A program made the translations under genes and the position numbers. The notes beneath the pieces are model-generated. The model saw nothing but the letters and a program-made list of their open reading frames with translations. It was not told the origin of the DNA and searched no databases. Below, one piece after another: positions 51,332 through 60,326 of a stretch of 64,000 bases of DNA (the stretch's first letter is position 1; each line of letters starts with the position of its first letter). Location: NCBI GenBank assembly GCA_944389885.1, contig CALXNZ010000005.1:1-64000 (forward strand), given 5' to 3'. This stretch comes from an uncultured Opitutales bacterium (GTDB taxonomy: Bacteria > Verrucomicrobiota > Verrucomicrobiia > Opitutales > Intestinicryptomonadaceae).

Positions 51332-51390
51332 ATAGTGGCCGTTAAAAATGCGGCCTCGTTTTTTATTTTAAACTTAAACCCACACAAAAT

Positions 51391-52470
51391 ATGTCATACA
51401 AATTATTCATACCAGGTCCCATCGCCGTATCGGAAAAAACATATAAGGCGATGACCACTCCCATAGTCGGCCATAGAAGCAAAGACTTCACCGCGATAAT
51501 AGACAATGTGGAACCGCGCATGCAAAAGCTGTTTTACACGCAGGATCCTGTTTATCTGAGCACGAGTTCCTCATGGGGAGTTATGGAGGGCGCCGTCCGC
51601 AATGTTTGCAACAAGGGCGTTTTAAATGTCGGAAACGGCTCCTTCTCCGATAAGTGGTATGACGTGTCAAAACGTTGCGGCAAGAATGCCGGTTTTCTTT
51701 CTTTTGAATGGGGAAAACCCATAGATCCGGAAGCCCTCGAAAAAGAGCTTTCCACAAACAAGTACGATTCCGTGACGCTCATACATAACGAAACCTCGAC
51801 TGGCACTATGAGCAACCTGCAGGAGGTTATGGCGGTTGTCAGAAAGTTTGAAGACGTGATTTCCATAGTTGACACTGTCAGCTCGTTTTCGGCTCTCCCG
51901 ATTAAGAAAGACGAGCTTGGCATTGACATTATGATTACGGGTTCGCAAAAGGCCCTGGCATGCCCGCCCGGACTCTCATTTATAAGCGCCTCCAAAAGGG
52001 CCCACGACCGCGCGGAAAAAACCGAGGGCAGGGGATATTATTTCGACCTCATAGAATTTAGAAAAAATATGGAAAAGTCGATGACGCCTTCGACTCCCGT
52101 AATACCTTTGATAAATGCCCTAAGAAGCAAGCTTGACGATATAGACGCCGAAGGCCTCGAAGCCCGCTACGCCCGCCATGCGCTAAATAATAAGATAGTT
52201 CGCGAATGGGGATATGGGCACGGATTTAAACTATTCCCCGAAGAAAAATACGGTTCAGTTTCCCTGAACTGCTTCGAGAATACGCTCGACGTGGATCTTC
52301 CCGCACTTTTGGCCGAACTGAAAGAACGCTTCCACATGGTGTTCGACGGCGGCTACGGAAAGCTCAAAGGAAAGACTTTTAGAATATCAAACATGGGAGA
52401 CGAAACTCCGGATACCATGCGCGAGCTTCTAAACAATATAGACGCAATCCTTCCCCAGTACATAAAGTAG
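51391..52470 (+). CDS. class V aminotransferase (alanine/serine--glyoxylate type)
   Basis: 359 residues, PLP-dependent. LFIPGPIAVSEKTYKAM and HRSKDF at the start, VDTVSSFSALPI holding the PLP Asp, and Lys187 in TGSQKALACPPG. The family includes serine-pyruvate, alanine-glyoxylate and 2-aminoethylphosphonate aminotransferases as well as distant SerC-like enzymes; which substrate applies is not clear. It starts 59 bp after panD and ends 99 bp before topB. Confidence 0.88.
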   Translation: MSYKLFIPGPIAVSEKTYKAMTTPIVGHRSKDFTAIIDNVEPRMQKLFYTQDPVYLSTSSSWGVMEGAVRNVCNKGVLNVGNGSFSDKWYDVSKRCGKNAGFLSFEWGKPIDPEALEKELSTNKYDSVTLIHNETSTGTMSNLQEVMAVVRKFEDVISIVDTVSSFSALPIKKDELGIDIMITGSQKALACPPGLSFISASKRAHDRAEKTEGRGYYFDLIEFRKNMEKSMTPSTPVIPLINALRSKLDDIDAEGLEARYARHALNNKIVREWGYGHGFKLFPEEKYGSVSLNCFENTLDVDLPALLAELKERFHMVFDGGYGKLKGKTFRISNMGDETPDTMRELLNNIDAILPQYIK

Positions 52471-52569
52471 TGGTTGTGGCGTTTCTTGGCCGCGCATTGC
52501 GCATTTTATATCGGCGCACGCGGCCATTGTTTTATCGATTTTCCGGCGTTTAACAATTTCAGGGAACAG

Positions 52570-55038
52570 ATGAAAAAACTTATCATAGCGGAAAAACCGT
52601 CGGTTGCCGCCGACATCGCAAAAGTTCTTGGCAAAGCCAAGAAATTTGAAGAGTATTACGAGAACGATGATTATGTCATAAGTTCGGCCCTCGGGCATCT
52701 TGTGGAGTTGAACATGCCCGCCGACATAGACAAGAAATATGCAAGATGGTCGCTTTCCAATCTTCCGATTATACCCTCAAAATTTAAGCTGAAACCGATA
52801 GAAAAGACCAAGAAGAAACTGCAGTCGCTCAAGCAGCTGATGTCGAGAAAGGATATAGACGGCGTCATAAATGCGTGCGATGCAGGGCGTGAAGGCGAGC
52901 TTATCTTTACATATATCTACGAGATTGTGAAATGCAAGCTGCCGCGCCAAAGGCTCTGGGTGTCGTCGATGACTCCCTCCGCCATTCGCGAAGCTTTTGA
53001 AAACCTGAAATCCCAAGAGCAGATGGAGCCCCTTCAAGATGCAGCCAGATGCCGCAGCGAATCCGACTGGCTTGTGGGCATAAACGGCACAAGGGCGATA
53101 ACAAGCCGCATGTACGGCTCGCGCGGCAAGCATTTGGCAAGCGTGGGCAGGGTGCAGACTCCGACCCTTTCAATGATTGTTTCGCGCGAAAGGGAAATAG
53201 AGGGTTTCAAGTCTCGCCCATATTGGAAAGTGGTGGCCAAATTTGACGTTGCTAACGGCCCTTACGAAGGCGTCTATCAGCGTCTGGATTATAAGGCGTC
53301 CGAAAAGAATCCTCTGGATAAGGCTGATCGCATTTGGCAGCATTCCGATGCGGAGTTGGTGTTGAACGCAGTGCGTTCTATTGGTGTTGGCGAGGCGTCC
53401 GACAAACGTACCTTGTCGAAGCAGGTTGCTCCCCGGCTTTATGATTTGACATCGCTTCAACGCGAGGCCAACAACAAGTATTCTTTTTCGGCGGGCAGAA
53501 CTCTCAGCATAGCGCAGGCTCTCTATGAAAAACATAAGATGATTACATATCCGCGCACGGATTCTCGCGCCCTTCCGGAAGATTATCGCAATGTGGTGGC
53601 GAATACTTTGTCCGTGCTGGGAGAACCTTATTCCCGATATGCGAAGATTGCGCTCGACGGAGATTATGTGGCAAAAGCCGGCAAGCGCATATTCGACAAC
53701 AAGCAAGTCAGCGACCACTTCGCCCTCATTCCAACCGAAATAACCGGAAAGAAACTCAACGAGGACGAGCAAAAAATATATGATATGATAACGCGCCGCT
53801 TTATAGCGGCATTCTTCCCGGAAGTCCAGTATGACGTCACTGTGCGCACGACTGTCGTTGGGCCTCATGTATTTAAAACCGAAGGAAAGGTTTTGCGCGT
53901 GTCCGGCTGGTTGGACGTCTATGAGAAGTCTAATTCCGACACACCCTCTTTGCCTCCTTTGGTTTCGGAGCCGGAATCGGCAAAGCTTGCTGGGGCAAAA
54001 CTTAAAGAGGAAGCCACAAAGCCTCCGGCCCGCTATACAGAAGCTACTCTTCTCTCCGCTATGGAAGGGGCGGGCAAGCTTATCGACGACGAAGAACTTG
54101 CCGAAGTAATGTCGGATAAGGGGCTCGGCACACCGGCAACCCGCGCCCAGATAATAGAAACTTTGATTGCCCATAAATTTGTTGAGCGCAATCGCCGCGA
54201 GCTTGTTCCTACCGCTCGGGCTGACAGCTTGATAAGATTTTTGGAGGTTTTGTCAATCGATGCCCTTACTAGTCCCGCAATGACGGGTGAATGGGAACAG
54301 AAACTGCGCCTCATAGAGCGCAGCGAGATGTCGAGGGAAGATTTCATGAACGGAATAGAAAAAATGACCGCCGAAATAGTGGATAAGGCCCGCAATTTTG
54401 CGGAGGACTCCGTAGAGGCGAAAACTACGGACATACCTTCGCCTATCGACGGAACCATGCTGGTGGAAACTTTCCGTTCATATAGGTCCGCAGACGGAAA
54501 ATTTATAATATACAATACTATAGGCAATAGGCAAATTACCAAAGAAGAAGTGCGGGAATTGGTGACAAAAGGTAAAGTTGGGCCGCTCGACGGTTTCAAG
54601 AGCAAGCTCGGCAAGCCTTATAGCGCCACGCTGCGCCTCGACGAAAATTATGCCGTGCGCTTTCAATTCGGCGACAGTCCGAACGAAACCGCGCGCCCGG
54701 CTGAGGATTTGTCCGAGGCTCCCGTTGTAGGTAGATGCCCAAAATCGGCAATGGGATTGTGTTCGTGCAAAGACGGGGAGCTTGTCGCAACCCCTACTTC
54801 CTATGTCTGCCGTTCGCCTTCAAATAGTGATAAAAAATGCTCCTTCAGACTCGGCAAGGTAATGTTGTCGCACACTATAACGCAGGCGGACTTAGACGGG
54901 CTTATAAACACAGGAAAGACTCCAATGATAGACGACTTCATATCGAAGCGCACAAAGAAGAAATTTTCTGCCGTCTTGGCCCTCGATCCTGCGGGAAGCA
55001 TAAAATTTGAGTTTGCCCCCAGAAGAAAGCGCGATTAG
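52570..55038 (+). CDS. topB: DNA topoisomerase III-type (type IA)
   Basis: Type IA topoisomerase that decatenates or relaxes DNA through a 5'-phosphotyrosine. Toprim domain at the start (LIIAEKPSVA with Glu7; NACDAGREGELIF). The active-site tyrosine lies in MITYPRTDSRALP. Two C-terminal repeat modules (about 590-820) carry NTGKTPMIDDFISKRTKK. 822 residues. ATG at 52570 follows AGGGAACAG and begins the family-typical MKKLIIAEKPS; the frame open to 52474 is rejected. Confidence 0.94.
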   Translation: MKKLIIAEKPSVAADIAKVLGKAKKFEEYYENDDYVISSALGHLVELNMPADIDKKYARWSLSNLPIIPSKFKLKPIEKTKKKLQSLKQLMSRKDIDGVINACDAGREGELIFTYIYEIVKCKLPRQRLWVSSMTPSAIREAFENLKSQEQMEPLQDAARCRSESDWLVGINGTRAITSRMYGSRGKHLASVGRVQTPTLSMIVSREREIEGFKSRPYWKVVAKFDVANGPYEGVYQRLDYKASEKNPLDKADRIWQHSDAELVLNAVRSIGVGEASDKRTLSKQVAPRLYDLTSLQREANNKYSFSAGRTLSIAQALYEKHKMITYPRTDSRALPEDYRNVVANTLSVLGEPYSRYAKIALDGDYVAKAGKRIFDNKQVSDHFALIPTEITGKKLNEDEQKIYDMITRRFIAAFFPEVQYDVTVRTTVVGPHVFKTEGKVLRVSGWLDVYEKSNSDTPSLPPLVSEPESAKLAGAKLKEEATKPPARYTEATLLSAMEGAGKLIDDEELAEVMSDKGLGTPATRAQIIETLIAHKFVERNRRELVPTARADSLIRFLEVLSIDALTSPAMTGEWEQKLRLIERSEMSREDFMNGIEKMTAEIVDKARNFAEDSVEAKTTDIPSPIDGTMLVETFRSYRSADGKFIIYNTIGNRQITKEEVRELVTKGKVGPLDGFKSKLGKPYSATLRLDENYAVRFQFGDSPNETARPAEDLSEAPVVGRCPKSAMGLCSCKDGELVATPTSYVCRSPSNSDKKCSFRLGKVMLSHTITQADLDGLINTGKTPMIDDFISKRTKKKFSAVLALDPAGSIKFEFAPRRKRD

Positions 55039-55055
55039 CTGCCGATAAAATTATC

Positions 55056-55095
55056 AAAAAAGGCGGAAGTTCTTCTGAAAAATTCCGCCTTTTTT
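55056..55095. terminator. rho-independent terminator after topB
   Basis: AAAAAAGGCGGAA (55056-55068) pairs with TTCCGCCTTTTTT (55083-55095). The A-tract on the left would also serve the convergent VOC gene. Confidence 0.9.
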
Positions 55096-55126
55096 AGCGC
55101 ATATAAAAATGTCTATTTATAGCGCC

Positions 55127-55441
55127 CTATTTTGTCTGCATGAGCTCTATCGGTATCCCGTCCTCCTCTATAAAGGCGGCTACGACATTCGGCAGGGGCT
55201 CAAAAGGCGGAATCAATACTTTTGCCCCTTCGAGTTCGGCCTTAATATCATCTACCATATATGCTATATGGGTGGATTCTTTTACAATTTCCGGCATGGG
55301 GCATTCCGGCTCAAAATATAGAAATTCTATATTGTTTTTTGTGTCGGCCGGATCTGTGATATATAGCCTTGAACCTTCTAAATAAAGGCTCTTGGCGGGT
55401 TTTTGTTTTACTGGAATTCCGATATGGGCAAGCGTTCTCAT
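55127..55441 (-). CDS. VOC (glyoxalase/bleomycin-resistance fold) family protein
   Basis: 104 residues, a single VOC module pair: LAHIGIPV at the start, NIEFLYFEPE, HIAYMVDDI, and the end IPIELMQ with the metal-ligand Glu. The substrate is unknown; small stand-alone VOC proteins include epimerases and glyoxalases. Flanked by the topB terminator on one side. Confidence 0.85.
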   Translation of the reverse strand: MRTLAHIGIPVKQKPAKSLYLEGSRLYITDPADTKNNIEFLYFEPECPMPEIVKESTHIAYMVDDIKAELEGAKVLIPPFEPLPNVVAAFIEEDGIPIELMQTK

Positions 55442-55554
55442 ATGGGTTTATTATTTAAGCGGAGTTTACTTTTTCAAGTTTTTTGTCTTTAGAGTTTTGA
55501 TAAAAATGGAATTTTATCTTGAAAATCCGGGCGCAGATTTTCATACTTTAAAAA

Positions 55555-55560
55555 AGGAGG
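55555..55560 (+). promoter_or_regulatory. strong ribosome-binding site
   Basis: AGGAGG eight bases before the ATG of the oxidoreductase gene at 55569. Most genes here lack so perfect a Shine-Dalgarno sequence. Confidence 0.8.
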
Positions 55561-55568
55561 AATAAATA

Positions 55569-57014
55569 ATGATGTTTGGTAGAAGAAAGTTTATAAGGGA
55601 TTTTTCATTGGCTACGGCAGGATTTGCCATTGCCCCAAATTTATTGAGGGGAGATGACGATGAAGCCTCAAAACTTCCCGAGAGCAGAAAGATATTTAAA
55701 GGTGGCGGAGAACCTGTGAGACTTGGTTTTGTCGGCACTGGGCTCATGGGTGGAGAAAATATGCGCCAATTTAAAAGGTTGGGGCAGCTTATATCCGCCT
55801 ATTGCGACGTGGATACCAAATACGGCTTCGGGAATGCCCGCAAATTTGCCGAAAAAGGCGCGCCGTATTTTGTAGATTACAGGGAGATGTTTGAAAAAAT
55901 GCGCGGCAAGTTGGACGGCATCGTCATATCCACCCCCGACCACTCGCATTACGCCGCCGCAATTTGCGCTTTGAGACACGGATTTCCAATATATCTTGAA
56001 AAGCCGATGTGCCATACGATATGGCAGATACGCGAATTGGCAAAATTCGCCAAAGAGCGCAATTCCATAACCCAGATGGGCAATATTGTTCATGCCGGCG
56101 ACGGCATAAGAATTTGTTGGGAATGGATAAACGCCGGCCTTATCGGAAAAGTCCGCAGAGTGGTAATATGGACGGATAGGCCGCTTTCCAAATACTGCAA
56201 TCAAAGGCCCGGAGCCTATCTTAGCTGGCCTCCTTCCGAAGAAGTTCCTCCGGAACTCGATTGGGATAAATGGCAGAACGTGGAGAGCGTTCAGGGATTC
56301 TCGAGCAAACTACACCCGTTGAATTGGCGCAGATTCTGGAAATATGGAACTGGTTCGCTGGGAGATATAGGTTGCCATATGCTCGATGTCCCAATATCCG
56401 CGCTCGAACTTGGCTATCCTAAAAAAGTCGTCGCGCGGAGCAGGGGCGTCACGGAAATATCCGTTTCGCTTCAGGATAATGTGACCTATTATTTTGAGAA
56501 GTCTTCGCAGGGAGTTCCGGTCACGATTGATTGGTATAGCGGCTTCCTCAAGAAGGGCGCAGACGGAAAATATGAAAAGGATTACGACCAATCTTTCCTC
56601 CCTCCGCTTCCAGACCAATATTTGGCCCGCGGCAAAGGTTATGAAGACCTCTCCGACAACGGAATGTTCATCATAGGCGACGAGGGCGTTTTGTATTCTC
56701 CGACAATGCATCTATTCGGGAAACCGGTTTTGTTATCCGGCAAAAAGTTTAATCCGCGGGACATTGCCGCCTCAAAGCCGAGAATACGCCAGGGCGATTT
56801 AAGGCTCAACTTTGTCGACGGCATACGCGGGGACGTCGCGAAAACATGTTCCAATTTTGAGGAGGCAAAAGTTCTTACGGAAATCGTAGCATTGGGGAAC
56901 TTGGCATTGCAACTTGGAGAACCCATAGTTTGGGATATTAAAAATATGAAATGCGTAGGCCTTGAAAGAGCCGACGCCCTCATAAAGACGCCCATGAGAG
57001 ACGGCTGGTGCTAA
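55569..57014 (+). CDS. Tat-exported Gfo/Idh/MocA oxidoreductase, second copy
   Basis: 481 residues. Twin-arginine leader GRRKFIRDFSLATAGFAIA, Rossmann motif RLGFVGTGLMG, family motif YLEKPMCHTI, and the C-terminal domain with TGSLGDIGCHMLDVPISALELG. It is a paralogue of the protein at 42363 but distant. It lies next to a convergent LacI-family gene. The substrate is unknown, probably a sugar derivative outside the cytoplasm. The second ATG at 55572 is an alternative start. Confidence 0.92.
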   Translation: MMFGRRKFIRDFSLATAGFAIAPNLLRGDDDEASKLPESRKIFKGGGEPVRLGFVGTGLMGGENMRQFKRLGQLISAYCDVDTKYGFGNARKFAEKGAPYFVDYREMFEKMRGKLDGIVISTPDHSHYAAAICALRHGFPIYLEKPMCHTIWQIRELAKFAKERNSITQMGNIVHAGDGIRICWEWINAGLIGKVRRVVIWTDRPLSKYCNQRPGAYLSWPPSEEVPPELDWDKWQNVESVQGFSSKLHPLNWRRFWKYGTGSLGDIGCHMLDVPISALELGYPKKVVARSRGVTEISVSLQDNVTYYFEKSSQGVPVTIDWYSGFLKKGADGKYEKDYDQSFLPPLPDQYLARGKGYEDLSDNGMFIIGDEGVLYSPTMHLFGKPVLLSGKKFNPRDIAASKPRIRQGDLRLNFVDGIRGDVAKTCSNFEEAKVLTEIVALGNLALQLGEPIVWDIKNMKCVGLERADALIKTPMRDGWC

Positions 57015-57348
57015 TCCCTGTAAGGCTTGGGTGCTTCCGCTTAACTTTGCGATGCGATACCGATAAGCGTCTTGTCTATTCGTCCCGATAAAACAAGTGG
57101 AAATTTTTACAGCGCGAAATTGATTTTCTAATTGGCGCCCATGTTGCGCGTCGAAATTTTTTTGCCCGGCTGAAGCGCGGAATTCCGCCATGTTAGACGG
57201 CGCGCATGGAGGCCATGGCGGGAAATTTTCAATAGCGGGCGGAATTGCAATGTGTCGCGGGCTTGGCGCGTTGATGGATTTTCGATTCCTGCATGCCGCC
57301 ATGGATTGGCCGCCAATCCTTCAAGGAGCGTTTGATTATTGCGCCATA
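57015..57348. other. convergent intergenic region with a hairpin
   Basis: About 330 bases between the oxidoreductase and the lacI-like gene. CCGCCATG and CATGGCGG (about 57186-57222) form an inverted repeat with a 20-odd base loop but no T-tract. Otherwise nothing was seen. Confidence 0.5.
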
Positions 57349-58383
57349 TCAGACGGAACCGCGAAGATTCTGGAGGATTTCCAAATCCAGAATTTTAGGC
57401 GTTGATATCCGGCCTGTTATTTGCGCCAATAGAAGTTCGCAACACTTTGCGGCGAAGACTTTGCTGTCGGCGCCTATGGTGCTGAGCGGCGGGTCGAAAA
57501 ATTCGGGATTGGAATTGTCTCCTATGCCGATTACGGCGATGTCTTGGGGTATCTTTCTTCCGCTCTCTTTTATCGCTTTGTAGGCGCCCTCCGCAAGGGA
57601 GTCGGTGACCGCGAAAAGCGAATCTATATTGGCAGAGCCGCCCAAAAATTTAGACATTGCCTTATAGCCGGCCTCCGCCGAGAGAGATGGCGCGCTTATC
57701 ATTGTGACAGTGTCGGAATCGGCTCCGGTGAGGAATCCTTCTATGCGCGTGCGGGTGAGCTGCGTCAGGGGCTTTCCGTATATTATACCAAAATTTTTGC
57801 GTCCGCATCTCTTGAATACTTCATACACGGAAAATCCGTGGGAGGGATCGTCGACAACGCCGGAGTATCCGTCTATCTTTCTCCCGGCCAGAACGCAGGG
57901 ATATGACAGTTTGGCCGAGCGTAGAAACTCGTCGTCTTCGCGCGTTGTATTGGCTATTATTGCCGCGTTAAAGTTGTCTCCTGATATTATCGACGGTTTT
58001 TCCGACAGTTTTCCCGCCCGGTAAAGCTCAAATACTATTGAAACGTCGAAACGCTCAAATATTTCAGGGGTTGCGTCAACGGCATTCCGCATTTCAAACA
58101 GGAATCCGGTTATAGGGTTTAATGGGGCTTCGTAGGTGCTTAATACGGCCAGCATCAGCGGCGTTTTCATGCTTTCGCCCCTACATAGCCTGCGCGCTCC
58201 CAAGTCGGGCATATATCCCAACTTTATTGATGTTTCGCGTATCTTTCGCACGGATTCGGCCGATATGCGCCTCTCTTTCTGCCTGTTTTGCAGCACTGCC
58301 GAAACCGCGCAAACCGAGAGATTGCAGGCTTTAGCTATGTCTTTTATCGTAACCCGCCTTCTTTTATTGCGCGCGCCGTCCAT
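57349..58383 (-). CDS. LacI-family transcriptional regulator
   Basis: 344 residues. The N-terminal helix-turn-helix RVTIKDIAKACNLSVCAVSAVLQ (about 10-32) has the LacI signature, and the hinge GYMPDLGARRL follows. The rest is a periplasmic-binding-protein-like sensor (FGIIYGKPLTQL, SLFAVTDSLAEGAYKAI, IAVIGIGDNSNPEFFDPPLSTI). It probably responds to a sugar. It is divergent from the pentapeptide-repeat gene (84 bp apart) and convergent with the second oxidoreductase. Confidence 0.94.
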   Translation of the reverse strand: MDGARNKRRRVTIKDIAKACNLSVCAVSAVLQNRQKERRISAESVRKIRETSIKLGYMPDLGARRLCRGESMKTPLMLAVLSTYEAPLNPITGFLFEMRNAVDATPEIFERFDVSIVFELYRAGKLSEKPSIISGDNFNAAIIANTTREDDEFLRSAKLSYPCVLAGRKIDGYSGVVDDPSHGFSVYEVFKRCGRKNFGIIYGKPLTQLTRTRIEGFLTGADSDTVTMISAPSLSAEAGYKAMSKFLGGSANIDSLFAVTDSLAEGAYKAIKESGRKIPQDIAVIGIGDNSNPEFFDPPLSTIGADSKVFAAKCCELLLAQITGRISTPKILDLEILQNLRGSV

Positions 58384-58414
58384 ATTCTTAAATTCGTTAA
58401 AAATTGTTTTTTTT

Positions 58415-58432
58415 GCAACACAAAACTGTTGC
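58415..58432. promoter_or_regulatory. inverted repeat in the lacI-like/pentapeptide intergenic region
   Basis: GCAAC (58415-58419) and GTTGC (58428-58432) around 8 bp, midway between the two divergent starts. A possible autoregulatory site of the LacI-family protein. Confidence 0.35.
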
Positions 58433-58467
58433 CGCCATGAAAGTGCGGAGTATATCTTGGCATTTCA

Positions 58468-59379
58468 ATGAAATTTAAATATTATAAGGTGCTTTCGGCG
58501 GAATCACTCTCCCCCTCGACGAGGTTCGACTACGGCCCGTATTTGCCCGCCGATGGGAAACCCGGGAAATGGCTTCCTAAAATCCCGAATGCAAAATTGA
58601 GGCAAGAGGGATATTACGCTTCGCGGTATTGGAACTTTTGGTATGTGGAGGGCGGCAGAATTTTCGAGGTGGAATTGAGGGGCGTTTTGCGGGGCTCCTC
58701 TTGCGGAGTGGAAAAACAGGTTTGCGCGGAACAAATGCGCCTGCTTAAGGACGTCACTGAGGAGCTGCTCCCCATGCTTAAGTCTGGAAATTTATGCGGC
58801 AATTCTACATCAAACAATACCGGCTTGTTGAATACGGGGTCTGGAAACATAGGTTCTTCCAACGCCGGAGACTTCAATCTCGGAAGTCGGAATACGGGCT
58901 CCCTGAACGACGGCGATTTTAATACGGGAGATTCAAATACGGGTATGGACAATGTCGGAGATTTTAATTCGGGCAGCTCTAATAGCGGGTCGGGAAATAA
59001 AGGCCACCGCAATAGCGGCGATTGCAATATAGGCTCTTATAATAGCGGCTCAAACAATGTAGGCAACTTCAATAGCGGTTCTTTTAACAAGGGCAATGGC
59101 AATGTAGGCAAATGGAATATCGGAGATTATTGCTCGGGGTTTTTCAATACGCAATCCCATGCCGCTTTCATGTTTAATAAGCCGACCAAATTCACCCAGA
59201 ATTCTGTAAAATTGCCGCGTTGGCTCAATTTCGCAAATTGTAAAAATGCCTTTGAAGCAGCTCCGGATTCCGAAATAGAGGATACACTCTTACTCCCGAA
59301 CTTCGATTTCCAAATTTTTTTCAAAATTACGGGAATTTCAAAATCCGATTTTGAGCGCAAACTTCGTCGAAATTTGTAA
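58468..59379 (+). CDS. asparagine/glycine pentapeptide-repeat protein
   Basis: 303 residues, no signal peptide. Domain 1 (about 1-105): GKWLPKI, EGYY, IFEVELRG and a following VEKQVCAEQMRLL recall a domain found before such repeats in phage and environmental proteins (from memory). Domain 2 (116-230): 23 consecutive pentads with the pattern x-N-x-G-x, for example FNTGD, SNTGM, FNSGS, the Pentapeptide_2 type known from mycobacterial PPE-MPTR proteins, predicted to form a right-handed beta-helix. Domain 3 (231-303): a short cap with FMFNKPTKF and KLPRWLNF. Function unknown. It ends at a terminator and starts 84 bp from the divergent lacI-like gene. Confidence 0.85.
   Translation: MKFKYYKVLSAESLSPSTRFDYGPYLPADGKPGKWLPKIPNAKLRQEGYYASRYWNFWYVEGGRIFEVELRGVLRGSSCGVEKQVCAEQMRLLKDVTEELLPMLKSGNLCGNSTSNNTGLLNTGSGNIGSSNAGDFNLGSRNTGSLNDGDFNTGDSNTGMDNVGDFNSGSSNSGSGNKGHRNSGDCNIGSYNSGSNNVGNFNSGSFNKGNGNVGKWNIGDYCSGFFNTQSHAAFMFNKPTKFTQNSVKLPRWLNFANCKNAFEAAPDSEIEDTLLLPNFDFQIFFKITGISKSDFERKLRRNL
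58813..59157 (+). repeat. 23 in-frame 15-bp repeats
   Basis: Each 15-bp unit encodes x-Asn-x-Gly-x. Codon use for Asn (AAT/AAC) and Gly (GGC/GGG/GGA/GGT) varies between units, so the array is not a fresh DNA duplication but an old, protein-level repeat. Confidence 0.9.
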
Positions 59380-59401
59380 GATGCGATTTTTATATGCGCA
59401 A

Positions 59402-59434
59402 AAAAAATGGGATTGCTAAGCAATCCCATTTTTT
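59402..59434. terminator. bidirectional rho-independent terminator
   Basis: AAAAATGGGATTGC pairs with GCAATCCCATTTTT around TAA. It lies between the convergent pentapeptide-repeat and TetR-family genes and can serve both. Confidence 0.92.
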
Positions 59435-59436
59435 AG

Positions 59437-60162
59437 TCAGATGCGTTCTTCTGGAGGCGTGAACACCCATTTCTCCGGTCCGCTCATTTGCGAGGGAAGG
59501 GGAAGCCCGGTTGAAAAACAGCATATTTTGCACGCCCGCCGAACATAGGATTCCAAAAATTCTTCGGAAAATTTCTTCTCTCCGGTATGGGATAATATCA
59601 TTTTTTCAGTATATACCGGATAAAGTATCATAGCGTAAAAGAAATGATCCCACCAGAAGAAATCTGTGTCGGTAATTTTCGGGTTGAATTTTCTCATCAG
59701 GGGGAACCCTTTAGATATGGCTTCGGTTCCCATCTTTTGCACAAGGGCGTTGGCCTCCTTAGTTCCGTCGGTGAGGAGCGCTATCATCATGCCCGATAGG
59801 CAATTCATGCGTTTCCTCCCTCCAAAGAGCGCATGTATTACGGCGTTAAACGTATCGTATATGGCGTTTGAAATCGATTGAGGATCGTCTTCTTTTAAAT
59901 TCTCAAAAGCGTCGAAAAGCGAGTATAATTTGAGATTGTCGAAAATATGATAGCGGAGTGTTTCTTTAAAAAGGTTTTCTTTTGAGCCAAAGTGATATAT
60001 CAAAGCACTCGGTTGCACATTCGCCTCTTGGGCTATATCTCTTACTGTGGTGCCATTGTAGCCGAGCTTTGCAAAACATTTTCCCGAAGCCTCGAGCAGC
60101 TGAAGCCTCTTGCGTTTGCCTTGCGCATTGGAACCGCGTTTCTTATGTAATTTTCTTGCCAT
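59437..60162 (-). CDS. TetR/AcrR-family transcriptional regulator
   Basis: 241 residues. The N-terminal HTH region reads LLEASGKCFAKLGYNGTTVRDIAQEANV and SALIYHFGSKENLFKE, as in the CerR/DUF1956-like TetR branch. The helical ligand-binding domain follows (about 75-215). It begins with a very basic leader (MARKLHKKRG). It probably regulates itself through the palindrome at 60219. No efflux gene is adjacent, so its target is not evident. Confidence 0.93.
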   Translation of the reverse strand: MARKLHKKRGSNAQGKRKRLQLLEASGKCFAKLGYNGTTVRDIAQEANVQPSALIYHFGSKENLFKETLRYHIFDNLKLYSLFDAFENLKEDDPQSISNAIYDTFNAVIHALFGGRKRMNCLSGMMIALLTDGTKEANALVQKMGTEAISKGFPLMRKFNPKITDTDFFWWDHFFYAMILYPVYTEKMILSHTGEKKFSEEFLESYVRRACKICCFSTGLPLPSQMSGPEKWVFTPPEERI

Positions 60163-60218
60163 AAATTATCCCTTTTTCACAAAAAATCGATATTTTTGTA
60201 TTAAAAAATAAGGTTTTC

Positions 60219-60235
60219 TTGAATGGAACGTTCAA
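60219..60235. promoter_or_regulatory. candidate TetR-type operator
   Basis: TTGAA-TGGAACG-TTCAA, an inverted repeat 57 bp upstream of the TetR-family ATG. On the minus strand it overlaps TTCAAG, a possible -35, with TACAAA 17 bp further down. Confidence 0.45.
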
Positions 60236-60326
60236 TATTATCGTAAAAACAAAATAGTCAAGAATCTATTTAGTGCTTTTGTGGTAATTTATGGTAAAAC
60301 GAATACGAGTTTGGCGGGATAAATGT

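Noticed and set aside
53170-54174. Minus-strand frame of 334 codons opposite topB
   Set aside because: It is a shadow of the topoisomerase coding region with no domain of its own.
58813-59157. Possible CRISPR or minisatellite array in the pentapeptide-repeat gene
   Set aside because: The period is 15 bp, in frame, with variable codons; there are no spacers, so it is a protein-coding repeat.
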